From contig NC_060911.1 of NCBI RefSeq assembly GCF_014805685.1, positions 5,542,212 through 5,606,211 on the forward strand: a stretch of DNA of 64,000 bases, read 5' to 3'. Source of the stretch: Silurus meridionalis (Eukaryota > Chordata > Actinopteri > Siluriformes > Siluridae). The notes under the pieces were generated by a model. That model was not told the DNA's origin, did no database searches, and was given only the letters and a program-made list of their open reading frames with translations. Positions 23,471 through 35,440 of the stretch are shown piece after piece. The position numbers and the translations under genes are program-made. Numbering within the stretch: position 1 is the first letter of the stretch; each line of letters begins with the position of its first letter.

Positions 23471-25750
23471 ATCCTAGCATGCGAGTGCACGAACTGGGGT
23501 CTTCAAGTGGTCTTAGAAAAGAAGTGCGAGTTTATTTGATAATCAGAAAGCATTATAACAAAATATTAACCAATTATGTAGATTTTGAGAAGAATTGGAA
23601 GACATTGTAGTGTCCAGGAAGGATTTTGACATAATTCAAGGACTTCTGATTGCATTTTCTTTTAATAAACATCATCTCATATAATCAATTTTTTTCGTTA
23701 ACACTTACAAAATCGAACATTACGTTTCAGTCCATATGACATATTTGACGTATTGACATAATATGCCCTGTTCATAAAGAGGTTGAGGGGACAATAACAA
23801 AAAAAACATTGTATTATTATCATTTTGTAGAATCCTGACGATTGTAAACATGTCACTACGCTCATTATTCAGGCTTCATCTGGGTAGTTTGGTAAAGCTG
23901 AGACTCCTTGAGGTTCCTGTTCGGCTGTTGTGCTGAATAAAGTGCTCAAATGCTGTGAATTCGGTGCTGATTTTCTGCAGTTGTTGTGCAAATAGTGGTT
24001 CTTTAAGGGAGTTAGGGGAAATTTCTTGTCCTGTCTGTCAGAGGAAAGGGTGTGGTTTAGCGACATGATCATTTGGCCTCTTGCTCGAGACACTGACGCT
24101 GGAGCCACTGGATAATTACGCATCGTTAAGTGTAATCATGGGGCATTGCTGTACGAGCGATTTCTATCACCTCCCATGGGTTTTCAAGCAAATGTGAATG
24201 TCTTTGAGAGCGACATGGAAAAGAAGTTGAAAATAACACATGAAAAGTGGCTGAAATAAAATATATATGAGATATCAGAAATTGAAAAAATTTTAGAATT
24301 AGAAGTTCATTAGTCCCTGATTAATAGAACACATTTCAGTATCTAAACCAACACTTCCAACATACCAAACAAAAAAAATCTGTCAGTATCACTAAAGTGT
24401 ATATGACTGGGTTTACTATGACTAGGGCTGGAACTTAGTGGAGAAAATAACATATGTTTAAAACAAAGGACAAAAAAAACAAACTCTTTGTAATAATGAT
24501 ATGGATCCCACTATGAATATCACTATATTCATCTAAGTGCAGTATGTTAAACATCCTGTATCATCCAAATGGGTTTAACATTTAATTTGACATGAAATCA
24601 TCAAATTGCCTCCCCATAGCAATTTGGCTAAAATGAGCAAAACAATAAAGCACAACAATACAGTGTTTTATATATATACATTTTCCCCAGGATGCTTTTG
24701 CGATTCAAAACCTGGTATTGTTTCAAGACCGGGTGATTGCGGATCTCTTAATCTCTTAATATCTCTACTATGTTTCATTGATTATGTTTTTACATTATTT
24801 TGCTGGCTGGCTGACTGACTAACCAGATATCTTATGTTATAAACTTGTGTGAGTTTTGCTGTATACAAATATTGTCAATTTGTTTATATATTTTTCTATT
24901 TTATAAAATGTAAAGAAGATTCTCTGTAGTGTTGAGTGTAAAATCCTATGGCTACTTAGGACCTGACTGTAATGAAACACATTATTTAAAATGTGTGAAG
25001 ACTGAAAATAAATTAAAAGTTTACTACTATATGAACAAACCAACAGAACTTTTATAATGATAGAAAATTTATAAAACTTTAAATGAGAAAGTATCATTAG
25101 ACCAGACACAGTTACTACACAATATATATAACTATACAATGCAACCACTTGGATGCTTGAAACTTTTCTAACATGTGTGGCTTATATGAGCGACAATGAG
25201 TGCATTTTTTAATAAAGTGAGATTTGCAGATTTTAAACTTATTAAACTTTACTCATTATACAGTGCCTTCTTGTAATAACTTATGGTGAAGGTGAAAGGT
25301 TTTGATACTGTATGCAAATCAAATGAAATACAGTTAGTGTTCTGTTGTGGTGGTGTTTTTTTTTTTTATTTAATTTAGTTTTTTCCACATTTCCTCTATG
25401 CTATCATTTTATGTTGGTTTTCGTTCAAATTAGACCTCTAGTGTCACTAGTATTTCTCAATCCTTCATTTTCTAGTGTCAAAATGAAATGCGTGTTGACG
25501 TCATTCGGAATTAAATAAAACATTTGATTTCAAAGTGGATTTCCTTTGAATAAAGAATAAAAACGTACTACTATATATGGACAGAATTCTGTACTGATTA
25601 GTGTAATACAGTAAAAATGGAAAAACAGAATGTTTTTGTTGAATATTTTCCCATGGTCTCATGATAAGGGGTTAGCATCTGGCATCTGAAGTGCTGTGTT
25701 GCAAATGGTTTCTCAATTTCTGTTAGAAAAGTTCAGAAAATAATGGTTAA
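23470..25750. other. Interval without a recognised gene
   Basis: AT-rich sequence. One minus-strand open frame (24123-23869, 84 codons, start MRNYPVAPASVS) has a natural-looking composition but no neighbouring exon or known family. Frames at 24606-24818 and 25148-24837 look like chance. Confidence 0.4.
23869..24123 (-). CDS. Possible small ORF, 84 aa, unrecognised
   Basis: An ATG-initiated frame preceded in frame by TGA, encoding a hydrophilic peptide (starts MRNYPVAPASVSRARG, ends LPNYPDEA). Its composition is not low-complexity, unlike neighbouring chance frames. No signal peptide, membrane segment or motif is evident, and no splice partner is seen. It lies about 400 bp from the CpG-rich block, on the side away from the candidate gene. 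It may well be chance. Confidence 0.18.
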   Translation of the reverse strand: MRNYPVAPASVSRARGQMIMSLNHTLSSDRQDKKFPLTPLKNHYLHNNCRKSAPNSQHLSTLFSTTAEQEPQGVSALPNYPDEA

Positions 25751-25754
25751 AGGT

Positions 25755-25985
25755 GCTTTTTATTCGTCACATGTAGATACGACATAGTGAAATTCTTTTT
25801 TCTTTTTTTGCATATACTAGCGATGTTAGGGAGCGTGGCTCACAGCCAGCCGTGATACAGCACCTATAGAGCATGCAGGGTTAGGGGCTTTGTTCAAGGG
25901 CCCAAAGAGTAGCAGTGTGGCAATACTGGGGCTTGAACCCACAACCATCCTCTCAGCAACCCTTAAACACTGAGCTACCACTCTT
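25755..25985 (-). repeat. tRNA-derived SINE
   Basis: Reverse-complement reading gives AGTGGTAGCTCAGTGTTTAA (A-box-like) and GTGGGTTCAAGCCCC (B-box-like), then GGGCCCTTGAACAAAGCCCC, and a tail with GACGAATAAAAAGCACC. This order of tRNA-like head, body and short AT-rich tail is typical of a tRNA-derived SINE. Other members or pieces are at 7361-7505, 32045-32255 and 63840-64000. Confidence 0.7.
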
Positions 25986-26497
25986 ATTCGATTCACTTCA
26001 CTAGAAGTGAAAGTGAGGGAATGATTATGGCTGCTATAGCATAAGTGATAATAGGAACTAAAATAAAATTGTGATTGTTGTTGTTGTTGTTGTTAAGAGT
26101 CTTACATTAATGAATAAAATTCATAATAATTGAAAAAAGTAATCTTACCACTTAATTGAGCCACATCATACCACTCCATCATGAATAATTTTTTTATTTT
26201 TATTTTTTTTAAGTTTATTTTTTTTAAAGTTTTTAGTTCAGTCTGATAAAACTGAGTTGATTTGACTTGAAAGTATGCTTTCACTCCAAAAAGGTACCAT
26301 TGGTACCATTTCAGAGGCTTCTGTTATTAATGCTATGACATTCAAAATTAAATGTATTACTAAATGTATTAAGTTATAGTTATAAAAATAAAAAAAACAG
26401 AGAGAGAAAGAGAAAAAGCGAAGATGTTGGTTTGGGTGAGAAAGAGGGCGGAGGTATACAAACTACCAGAGGGCAGTTGTGTATACTCAGGGAGCAA

Positions 26498-26503
26498 TAT
26501 AAA
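26498..26503 (+). promoter_or_regulatory. Possible TATA box upstream of the FH2 gene
   Basis: TATAAA in the context GCAATATAAACAGG, about 550 bp before the FH2 gene ATG. Several ATGs lie between it and the start codon, so a 5'UTR intron or a different promoter would be needed. Weak evidence. Confidence 0.2.
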
Positions 26504-27050
26504 CAGGAGATGCTGGTGTGATAAGGAAATTAAGGAAAAGGGCGCAACTCAAATAAACGCACTGATGCCCACACAGACTGTCGGTTTAGAAGCTATTCGA
26601 ACACAGCTACTCAAGAGTAGAGGACGCACATGCTGGTGATCGACGTTTAGCTTGGAGGTCCAAAGCTACACAACAGGAGAACTGGGAGGATATAACACAA
26701 ATAGATGATTGGTACAAAAATTTGGACATCTGATGGAGAGGATTTCATTTGTGGGATCAAGATTCGCCCAGAAACATCCAGAAACTGGTCAGGCTTGAAG
26801 ATTTGGATGGTTATTGGAACACTTTCAAGTGATTTTTGGATAGTGACAAGGAAAATGAAAGCTAATATGTGAAACTCAGGATGAAGAGTCTAAAATTGAA
26901 AAGCTCTCGTTAACTTTGAACATTGAGGAAAGAAAGGTGTAAACCTCTGGAATTGGAATTCATCTAAAAATAAGACTGAACACCGCACTCTCTTCTTCTG
27001 AATACGCACGGTTTAATTGTCCATAGCGACCTTTACAAAAAAAAGCACCA

Positions 27051-29154
27051 ATGAAACAGTTGGAATCCTCAAATTCTGAGCAATCCTGGCCTTCTTTCGT
27101 TAATCACACCCCTCGACTACGGCTCAACGCTTTAGATTTTTCTGACTTGTGGGATGAAGAAGATCTGGACCTGTGCATTGTTGATGATGACCCTTTTCAA
27201 AGCAATGCACCAACCAGGCAAAAACCAGGACAACATTTAAATCCTCCAGCACCTCCACCAGCTCCTCCTCCTCCTCCTCCTCCTGCTCTTTCTCCTCAGG
27301 TTAATCCGGTGGCTTTGAAATCAGGCCGCCGAACTCTGAGGCTCCACTGGAAGGAGCTGTTGAGTTTGCAGCCGCTGCCGAGAGTCAGCCGTTTTGGGTC
27401 GCAGTCCATTTGGGCTGCTTTGGAACCGGTCCATCTGGACACCAACAGACTTGAATATCTGTTTGAAAGCAAGAGTGGCAGTAATAAGGCTCTTTCTGCA
27501 CGGAAGGGTGGAACACAGGTAAAGAAAAATTGTTTGAGAATAAAGAATCAAACAATATATGTAAAAAGGCAGTTTATGTGTGTTTCACGTGGTGTGTCTT
27601 CCAGAATCAGACATATTTATCTGTATTGGGTGTGAAGCGGAGTAACATTATTACTATAGCCCTGAGCAGCCTGCCTCCTCCTCACCTACTCCCTCCAGCC
27701 ATCTACAGCATGGACTCCAGTGTCCTGGACAGGGAGGATGTACAGGTAGAGTCCCTAATTCTTTAAATAGCCATAAATACCCTTAATTACAGATCCATAA
27801 TTTCACCAACTGTTCTATGATTTCTTTGTATATTAATGTAGAAAGGACGACCGGTAGCATTTTCGCTGAATCCAAATAATTCATGTAGATGTAAATATTT
27901 GTATTTAATGCAGAGGCTTTATTCACTGGTCCCATCTGAGGAAGAGCTGAAACTGATTAAGGAGGCAAAAGCTCAGACACCGCGTTGTACCCTGGCCCTT
28001 GCTGAGCAATGTCTCCTCACTCTGAGCACCGTCACACACCTGAACTCCAGGCTTCAACTCTGGGCTTTTGCACTGGACTACGATACACTGGAGAAGGTGA
28101 AATTTCTGTTTATTCATTTGGGACTTTTTATCTGATGCAATTTACAAGTAAGCAAGAACCCAGTGCAAGATCATACACTCACTGTCCACTTTATTAGGAA
28201 CACCTGTACTCCTGTTCACTTATACAGTCATTCAATCATCCAGTCATCAATTATGAGGCAGCAATGCAATGCATGCAATCATGCAGATGATGAAATGAAG
28301 AATGGATCTCTGTGACCTTAACTGTGATCTATGTCCCAGTGGGTTTGTTTGAATATTTCAGCAATTTATACATTATATTTAATGGTGGGAAAAACAACAA
28401 CAAAATAAATTTTACTTCAGTTTTTTACTTCTATGGTGGAAATGCATGATAATAGAGGTCTAAGGAAAACTGTCACATTGTTTTAAGCTGCCAGAAAGAA
28501 CATAGTAACATATTACTCTTTACAAATATGGTGAGCAACAAAGCATTTTAGCATGCTATATCTCTCCAACATATCAATCTAACAAACTGCTTGGAATGCA
28601 AAAGGCAACTGTACACAAGCTATGCATTCCTTTAGAGGAAAATGTTTTCCACAATAATTTTCCATCTCCTGTGTTATGTTGCCTCCTGATACAATCATAT
28701 TATCTTTTTTTTCCCTCATTCATCTACACTCAGTACCCCATAATGACAAAGTGAAAACAGAATTGACAGAAATGTCTATACGTTTATTTAAAAAGAATTG
28801 ACATATTACATATACATTCAGACCCTTCACAAAAACACTTGAAATTTAGTTCAGGTGCCTCCTATTTCTCTTGATCATTGCTGAGATGTTCCTAGAACTT
28901 GACTGGACATGATTTGGAGTTCTTACAGATGACAATGCATATCAGAGCAAAAACCAAGCCATAAGGTCAAAGTAAAGCTACTGAGTAAAGGGTGTGAATA
29001 CTTATGTACATGTGATATGTGATATTTCCGTTTCTTTTCTTTTTTAATAAATATTCAGACATTTCTAGAAATTTGTTTTCTTTTATCATTATGGGGTACT
29101 GAGTGTTGATTAATGAGAAAAAAATTGTTTGAACAATTGTAGCATCAGGATGCA

Positions 29155-29186
<32 letters not shown>

Positions 29187-31786
29187 TGAAAGAGACAAAG
29201 TGAGAGAGGGACGATTGAGATGGTTTGGACATGTGCAGAGGAGAGACATGGGGTATATCAGTAGGAGAATGCTGAGGATGGAGACACCAGGAAGGAGGAA
29301 AAGAGGAAGACCAAGGAGGAGGTTTATGGATGTGGTGAGGGAAGACATGCAGGTAGTTGGTTGGAAAGAGGCAGATGTAGAGGACAGGGGGGTATGGAGA
29401 CGGAGAACTGTATAAACGTTTTCAAACCCAAAGCGGGTTTATTTGTGAATGCATTATATAGCATCTATTATTAGCTTGTGTGAGTGCTCTGGTGTTATAT
29501 TATATGTTGTGTAAATATGAAATATGAATATATGAATATGAGTTTCCACGTCATATTTTAAATTCTTCATGGCATTTCCTTCTTGCGTTTATTGTTTATA
29601 AAGAGGGGCTGCTATCAGGGTTTGTTTTTATGCAAGCTTGTTTCATGCTTTCTTTGAATGTTCTTGTAAACAGGAAATTGCAGAGCCTCTCTTTCATCTC
29701 AAGCTTGCAATGGAGCAGCTGGCAACCAATCAGACGTTCCACTGTATACTTGCGACTGTACTTGCCATCGGTAATTGTCTTAATGGCTGCAAGGTGAGAC
29801 ATTGTTATCACTGAAATGATTACATGGCCAGTCAAATGTTTTATTTGGGTTTTGATTACAGTTGAATCCCTAATGTTGCCCAAAGACTGAACGAAATGAT
29901 GCAGAATAGAGGTGAAATATGGAAACTCAAATTGTCTGTATACATTTGCAGCATTAGGAAGATGAATTTATGGTGTCCATCAAAACGTATCATCATATTG
30001 AATTGATGCAGGCTGCAAGTCCAGATGTGCTACACGTGTTTTAGGGCAAACAAGATAAAAGTTTGTGGACACCTCACCGTAATATCATCAATATCGTGAA
30101 CATCCAATTTCACATTAAGACCCCATTTGCTGTTATAATAATTTCCACTCTTCTGGGAAGATGTTTCACTACATTTTGGAGTGTGTTTGTGCATCTGTGA
30201 ACGGGTGTTAGTAAAGTCAGGTACTGATGTAGGTGAGGTGAGGAGGCCTGAAGTGCAGTCAACTTTCCAATTCATCCCAAAGGCGTTTAATAGGGTTGAG
30301 GTCAGAGCTCTATTGCTCAAGATCTTACACTCCAACTCATGCACAATAAACTATATCTTCATGGAGCTTGCTTGCACAGGGGTGGTCAAAGCATTGTGTT
30401 CAGAAATCCTTGACTAGTGGAGCGTGTTCTATTATCACATACCCACCATGTTTCATTTGGATATTTTGCATCTTCAGGCTCGAGGGTTTGAACTGAGCTA
30501 CCTGGGGAAGCTTTCGCAGGTCAGGGACACCCACAGCAGGCAGCCTCTTTTACACCACGTGTGTGTGTTACTCCTCCAGCTTTACCCACAATCCTCGGAC
30601 CTGTACTCTGACATCACTGCTGTCACCCGAGCCAGTAAGGTAAAATATGTGTGTCTGTAATCTCTTTTTAAGACACTGGATGCTTAGGATGGACATCTTT
30701 CAGCTGTTTCATGATCTTTTATTTGTTGAATAACAGACTTAATAAACATTCATAATTACGATAAATAATATTTCTGTTAGTTTGATTACTTGCAAGTGCA
30801 GTCGAGCCTTTCTGCACTGGAGTCCCGTTGCAAAGAATCATGGGAGCAGCTGCATCTGCTAAATAAAGAAGGAACGAAGAATGGAGCAGGACGAGGAGAA
30901 AGGGATGAGCAGAGAGGCATTAGTGAGGCATGCCTCTACCAGAGCTTGCCACAATTTCTGAAGGAGTGCAACGAAAGGCTAAAGGTGCTTCGAGCTGTCC
31001 ATCGGCGGGTCATCAACAGGTAGCGTTTAAGATACAACAAATATTTTCCCTAACATTATTATTATTATTCTTATTATGTGCTTTCCAATCTGCTATATGA
31101 TGCTTTTTCTCTGCACTTTGTGTGTGTTTTTATAATCTTTTTTCCACCTATTTTCATTTTTAATAACTCAGTTACACACCTTCCTGTGCTGATCGGTTGC
31201 TAAAAAGAAATCTCTTCTTGCCAGATTTCACTCATTCCTTTTGTACCTGGGCTACTCCCGCACCATGGTGAGGGAGACAAGCGCGGATGCGTTCTGCAAA
31301 ACCGTTAGCGACTTTGCTCTGGATTATAGAGCTACTCATCACGCCATTCTTCAGCAGAGAGAGAAGGAACGAGAACAGGAAAAGAGGGAGAAAGAGGAAA
31401 AAAGAACGCCCTCTTCTACACCCACTTCTGCCAAAGCTAAGGCTATAGAAAGCCCAGCTTCTGTGAGAGTTTTTATTCTTTTGTGACCCCTAGAAGCAAT
31501 GAGAGTACTTTTTTTGTTCTTGAAATTTTTCAACAGTCACTAAGTGATACATTCATGATTAAAGACCAGATGATTTCCTGATGATGTACTGATAAGTAAA
31601 CCATAGAATTTAAAGCACTTTCATTTTCACATGACTGTATATCAGTATGTGACTTTGACAGGGGGTCTCAGCATGCCTGTGCACAGGAACAAGAATCCAC
31701 TTAATATCTCACTGCCCCTTGTGGTAAAGAGTGGAATTATAATTCAAAGATGGAAAATTGAAAAAGAAGTCTTTTATTCTTATAGC

Positions 31787-31829
<43 letters not shown>

Positions 31830-32055
31830 TTTAGGATTGCACAGAGCATTCAATGCTTGAGGAGGTGCTAAACACACCATCTCCATCTTGTTTTGACCTC
31901 AGTCTCCCACATAACCGCAGCAGGACCCCGAACACCAGAGGTATTACCTACACACAGTCATTCAATTCTAAGTATCCAATGGGATGAAAAAAATCACTAA
32001 TGTTTGAGGGCAATGTTTTGCAGGTTGCTTTCCACGAAGACTGGCAAAGTGGTAA
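27051..32055 (+). CDS. FH2 domain-containing protein (formin-like, FHDC type)
   Basis: Nine exons with GT-AG junctions and matching phases: 27051-27518, 27605-27745, 27914-28096, 29674-29793, 30478-30639, 30781-31019, 31225-31462, 31835-31940 and 32024-32055 (TAA), about 562 aa. After an acidic N-terminus ([10 protein letters not shown]) comes a short proline run ([15 protein letters not shown], about 64-78), FH1-like. The FH2 domain follows (about 92-470): LRLHWKEL lasso, [50 protein letters not shown]. It ends in a charged coiled coil ([16 protein letters not shown]). FH2 dimers nucleate and cap actin filaments; FHDC1 also binds microtubules, through a C-terminal region that is absent here. 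No GTPase-binding/DID region is seen, as in FHDC. Introns carry repeats. The last exon is the least certain; the fhdc paralogue number is not assigned. Confidence 0.83.
28175..28300 (+). mobile_element. DNA transposon end fragment (CACTGTCCACTTTATTAGG family)
   Basis: ACTCACTGTCCACTTTATTA followed by GGAACACCTGTACTCCTG and CAGCAATGCAATGCATG is a widespread fish transposon end. A second partial copy is at 52100-52185. It lies in intron 3 of the FH2 gene and is non-coding. Confidence 0.5.
28725..29160 (-). mobile_element. Deleted copy of Tc1-type family 1
   Basis: Ends CTACACTCAGTACCCCATAA and TTATGGGGTACTGAGTGTTG form an inverted pair at 28727-28746 and 29088-29110. The interior retains only short transposon-like text (GCAAAAACCAAGCCATAAGG, GAGATGTTCC). 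It sits in FH2 intron 3. Confidence 0.6.
29161..29186 (+). repeat. (AT)n microsatellite
   Basis: About 13 AT units, located at the junction between the family-1 Tc1 remnant and the LINE fragment that follows. Confidence 0.95.
29195..29405 (+). mobile_element. RTE-like LINE fragment (sense orientation)
   Basis: The frame from 29200 encodes [38 protein letters not shown] and EDRGVWRR, the same reverse-transcriptase C-terminus as at 20360-20692. The 3' terminal sequence is cut off at the CGGAG end. It lies in intron 3 of the FH2 gene. Confidence 0.75.
30045..30390 (-). mobile_element. Non-autonomous Tc1-type element, family 2
   Basis: Starts AAGATAAAAGTTTGTGGACA and contains GGGAAGATGTTTCACTACAT and AGGTACTGATGTAGGTGAGG, the family-2 body words. 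It is cut short at its right side and lies in intron 4 of the FH2 gene, ending about 90 bp before the exon at 30478. Confidence 0.65.
31789..31826 (+). repeat. (TC)n microsatellite forming a polypyrimidine tract
   Basis: A run of about 19 TC units ends 9 bp before the TTTAG acceptor of the FH2 exon at 31835, so it forms the polypyrimidine tract of that 3' splice site. Confidence 0.9.
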
Positions 32056-32255
32056 TGGTAACTTAGTGGTTATAACTCTGATCTTCCCAATTAGAAGGTT
32101 GTGAGTTTTAATCCCAGCACCACCAGGCTGCCACTGTTGGGTCCTTGAGCAAGGCCTTTAACCCTGAACTTCTCATTTGCTATAAATGACATAATTGTAC
32201 ATTGCTCTGGATAAGGCCGTTGGTGAAATGACAGAAATGTAAATGTAAGACTGAA
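32045..32255 (+). repeat. tRNA-derived SINE abutting the FH2 gene's last exon
   Basis: GTAACTTAGTGGTTATAACT (A-box-like), GAGTTTTAATCCCAGC (B-box-like), then CACTGTTGGGTCCTTGAGCA and GCTCTGGATAAGGCCGTTGG are typical of a fish tRNA-derived SINE. Its head overlaps or touches the proposed FH2 stop codon (32053-32055), so it may supply the end of the reading frame. Confidence 0.65.
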
Positions 32256-33061
32256 GCGGTGTAAGAAACTGTTTGACTTGATAGCACCAGCGGGTATGTA
32301 TGTTATCTAATAAACTTCAGACAAGTTTAATACGCAGCCATGTTGAGAAATACTTGAAATTATAATGTCCATTTATTCATTCAAATGAAATTTTTTGAAT
32401 TCCCATTGTATGTATTGTATCTGTAAAAATCTAAATAAATCTTTTGTTATTAGTAAACTGTCTAACATCTGCAGTTTGATCAGAATCAGAATACAGACAC
32501 TTGCAAAGTAATAATAATATAATAAACAGTATCTTATATAAAAGACCTAATACTTAATATGCTTTATATTAACATAAAACATGATCATGTATGTATACAT
32601 TGCTTCTCAATGATGTGGAAACTATTATTGCTTTTGAAACTCATACATATTCCTTAGTAAAAGGTAAAAACACATAAGAATTGGACAGTGACTGACTAGC
32701 AGAAAGTTCTACAGACAAATGAGACCAAAATTGACATTATTTGCTCTAACAAAAAAACTCCTGTAAGACAGAGATATTAACAGATTGCCACACAAGCAGT
32801 GCTGGACAAAGTACACAAACCATGTACTTGAGTTAAAGAAAGGATTAGAATCAGAAACAGCTCTATTGCCAATTATGTTTGCACTTACTGTACAGGTAAA
32901 ATATGACTCCAGTAAAAGTAAAAGTGCTCCCTTTAAATTTTCACTTGAGCAAAAGTACAGAAGTATTTGCCTTCAAATGTACTTAAGTATCCAAAGTACT
33001 ATGATTTATTATGGCTATAATGTTCCTATCTTTATCCTTCTCACTTTAAAATGTAAGTGAG

Positions 33062-35440
33062 TTTCTTTATTATTATTATTCTTTCGACTTCTCCCATTAG
33101 GGGGCGCCACAAGGGATCATCTGTCTCCATACCCCCCTGTCCTCTACATCTGCCTCTTTCACCCCAACTACCTGCATGTCTTCCCTCACCACATCCATAA
33201 ACCTCCTCCTTGGTCTTCCTTTTTTCCTTCTTCCTGGTGGCTCCATCCTCAGCATTCTCCTACCGATATACCCCATGTCCCTCCTCTGCACATGTCCAAA
33301 CAATCTAAATCTCGCCTCCCTCACCTTGTCTCCAAAACATCCTACACGCGCTGTCCCTCTAATAAACTCATTTCTAATCCTGTCATCGTCGTTACTCCCA
33401 ATGAAAACCTCAACATCTTCAGCTCTGCTACCTCCAGCTCCACCTCCTGTCTTTTACTTAATGCCACTGTCTCTAATCCATACAACATCGCAGGTCTCAC
33501 CACAGTCCTATAAACTTTCCCTTTCACTCTGACAGATACTCTTCTATCACAAATCACTCCTGCTATCACTCTTCTCCACCCACTCCACCCTGCCTGCACT
33601 CTTTTCTTCACTTCTCTAACACACTCTCCATTACTCTGCACTGTTGACCCCAGGTACCTGAACTCCTCCACCTTCACCACCTCTTCTCCCTGCAACCGCA
33701 CCCCTCCACTGCTCTCCCTCTCTTTCACACACATGTACCCTGTCTTAGTTCTACTGACTTTCATTCCACTTCTTTCCAGCGCATACCTCCACCTCTCCAG
33801 GCTCTCTTCTTTACCTGCTGCCGCAATTACTTGTACTCCTGCCTAATTTTCTCATCACTCTGTCGATCCCAATTCTGTTTCACCAACCTCTTTCTCCTTA
33901 TGCTCTCTTGCACTTCCTCATTCAACCACCACGTCTCTTTGTCTTCCTTTCTATTTCAAGTCAAGTCAAGTCAAGTTTATTTGTATAGCGCTTTTCACAA
34001 CAGACATTGTCTCAAAGCAGCTTTACACAAATCAACAGTGATGGTGAATGGTGTGAATTTGTCCCTGATGAGCAAGCCGTGGCGACTGTGGCAAGGAAAA
34101 ACTCCCTTAGATGTTATGAGGAAGAAACCTTGAGAGGAACCAGACTCAAAAGGGGAACCCATCCTCATCTGGGTGACATCAAGAGTTTGATCATAAATCT
34201 TTCAAAAATACAGAACACTGGACAGTGAGAACTAACATGATTACTGTAGTATAAGATTATAAGTGTTGTTCTTTCTGCAGTCTTAAACAGTCTATATGGT
34301 TAGTAGCTCCGAGTTTTATGAGCTCAGCATTTGTGGTCACCACAGATCCAGCATCAGCTTCTCCATGCCAGAGCCTTTAAACACTCCAGGAGGTCCAATG
34401 TCAAAACTCCAGATGTCACACCAAGTACCTTTCTAGCTGTTTCCCTTATCACTTCTGCAGTAGTTGCCTAATCATCCAACACCTCTTCACCACCATGCCA
34501 ACACCTTACAGTCTCCAATCTTCTTCAGGTTGCATCTCCTGCAAAAAACATAGTCCACCTGTGTGCACCTTCCTCCACTCTTATACATCACCCTATGATC
34601 CTCCTTCTTCTTAAAATAAGTGTTTACCACTGCCATTTCCATCCTTTTACTAAAATCTACCACCATCTGCCCTTCCACATTCCTCTCCTTAAAGCCACAC
34701 CTCCTCATCACCTCTGTTCCCTTCACCTACATGCCCACTAAAATCTGCCCCAATCACCAATCTTTCATTCCTAGGTACACCATCTACCACTTCATCTAAC
34801 TCACTCCAAAATCTTTCCTTCTCCTCCATCTCACAACCCATTTCTGAATCATAAGCACTAATGACATTTATCATCGCCCCTTCAATTTCCAGCTTTACTT
34901 TCATCATCCTATCAGAAACTCTCTTCACCTCCACTACACTCTTACTGTACTCTTCCTTTAGAATCACTCCTACACATTTCTCTTTCCATCCACACCATGA
35001 TAGAACAGTTTAAATGTTCCTGGCCTTACTCCCTTTCCACTTGGTCTCCTGACAACATATCTATTTTTCTCCTCTGCATCATATCAGCTATCTCTCTCCC
35101 TTTACCAGTCATAGTACCAACATTGAAAGTACCAACCCGAACCTCCACTCTCCTACACTTCTCCTTTCCCTGCTGTCTCTGTAGACATCTTCCTTCTCTC
35201 CTTCTCCTCCTTCGGCCAACCGTATCCCAATTTCCACTGGTATCCTGTTGGCTAACAATAACAGTGGCGGCTGTTGGTAACCCGGGCCTCGACCGATCCG
35301 GTATGAAATTCTCATTCATGATCCGCATATTTAATTTAGCACATGTTTTATGCTGGATGCCCTTCCTAAGCAACCCTCCACATTTATCCAGGCTTGGGAC
35401 CGGAACTGGCTTGTGCAGCCCTAATGGCTAATGTAAATGA
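33062..35440 (-). mobile_element. RTE-like LINE, internally deleted, with nested repeat
   Basis: The 5' end is at 35440 and the 3' end at 33062 (tail TTATTATTATT on the plus side). The minus strand encodes in order: an AP-endonuclease start (VRVGTFNVGTMTGKGREIAD, 35373-35026), a further endonuclease part (VKLEIEGAMINVISAYDSEMG, RLVIGADFSGHVGEGN, 34967-34487), and the RT end ([51 protein letters not shown], 33764-33097). The catalytic RT core is missing, and stops and frameshifts are present, so it is inactive. At 33955-34424 another repeat has inserted. Confidence 0.8.
33955..34424 (+). repeat. Teleost interspersed repeat (AAGTCAAGTTTATTTGTAT family), nested
   Basis: Begins CAAGTCAAGTCAAGTCAAGT, then TTATTTGTATAGCGCTTTTC, TTGTCTCAAAGCAGCTTTAC, GGCAAGGAAAAACTCCCTTA and GAGAGGAACCAGACTCAAAA. 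It interrupts the LINE at 33062-35440. The translated frames are chance. Its class is uncertain to me. Confidence 0.65.

Noticed and set aside
32785..33060. 91-codon plus-strand frame
   Set aside because: It falls in the left arm of the hAT-like repeat, whose AAGTAC-rich sequence recurs at 52230-52330.
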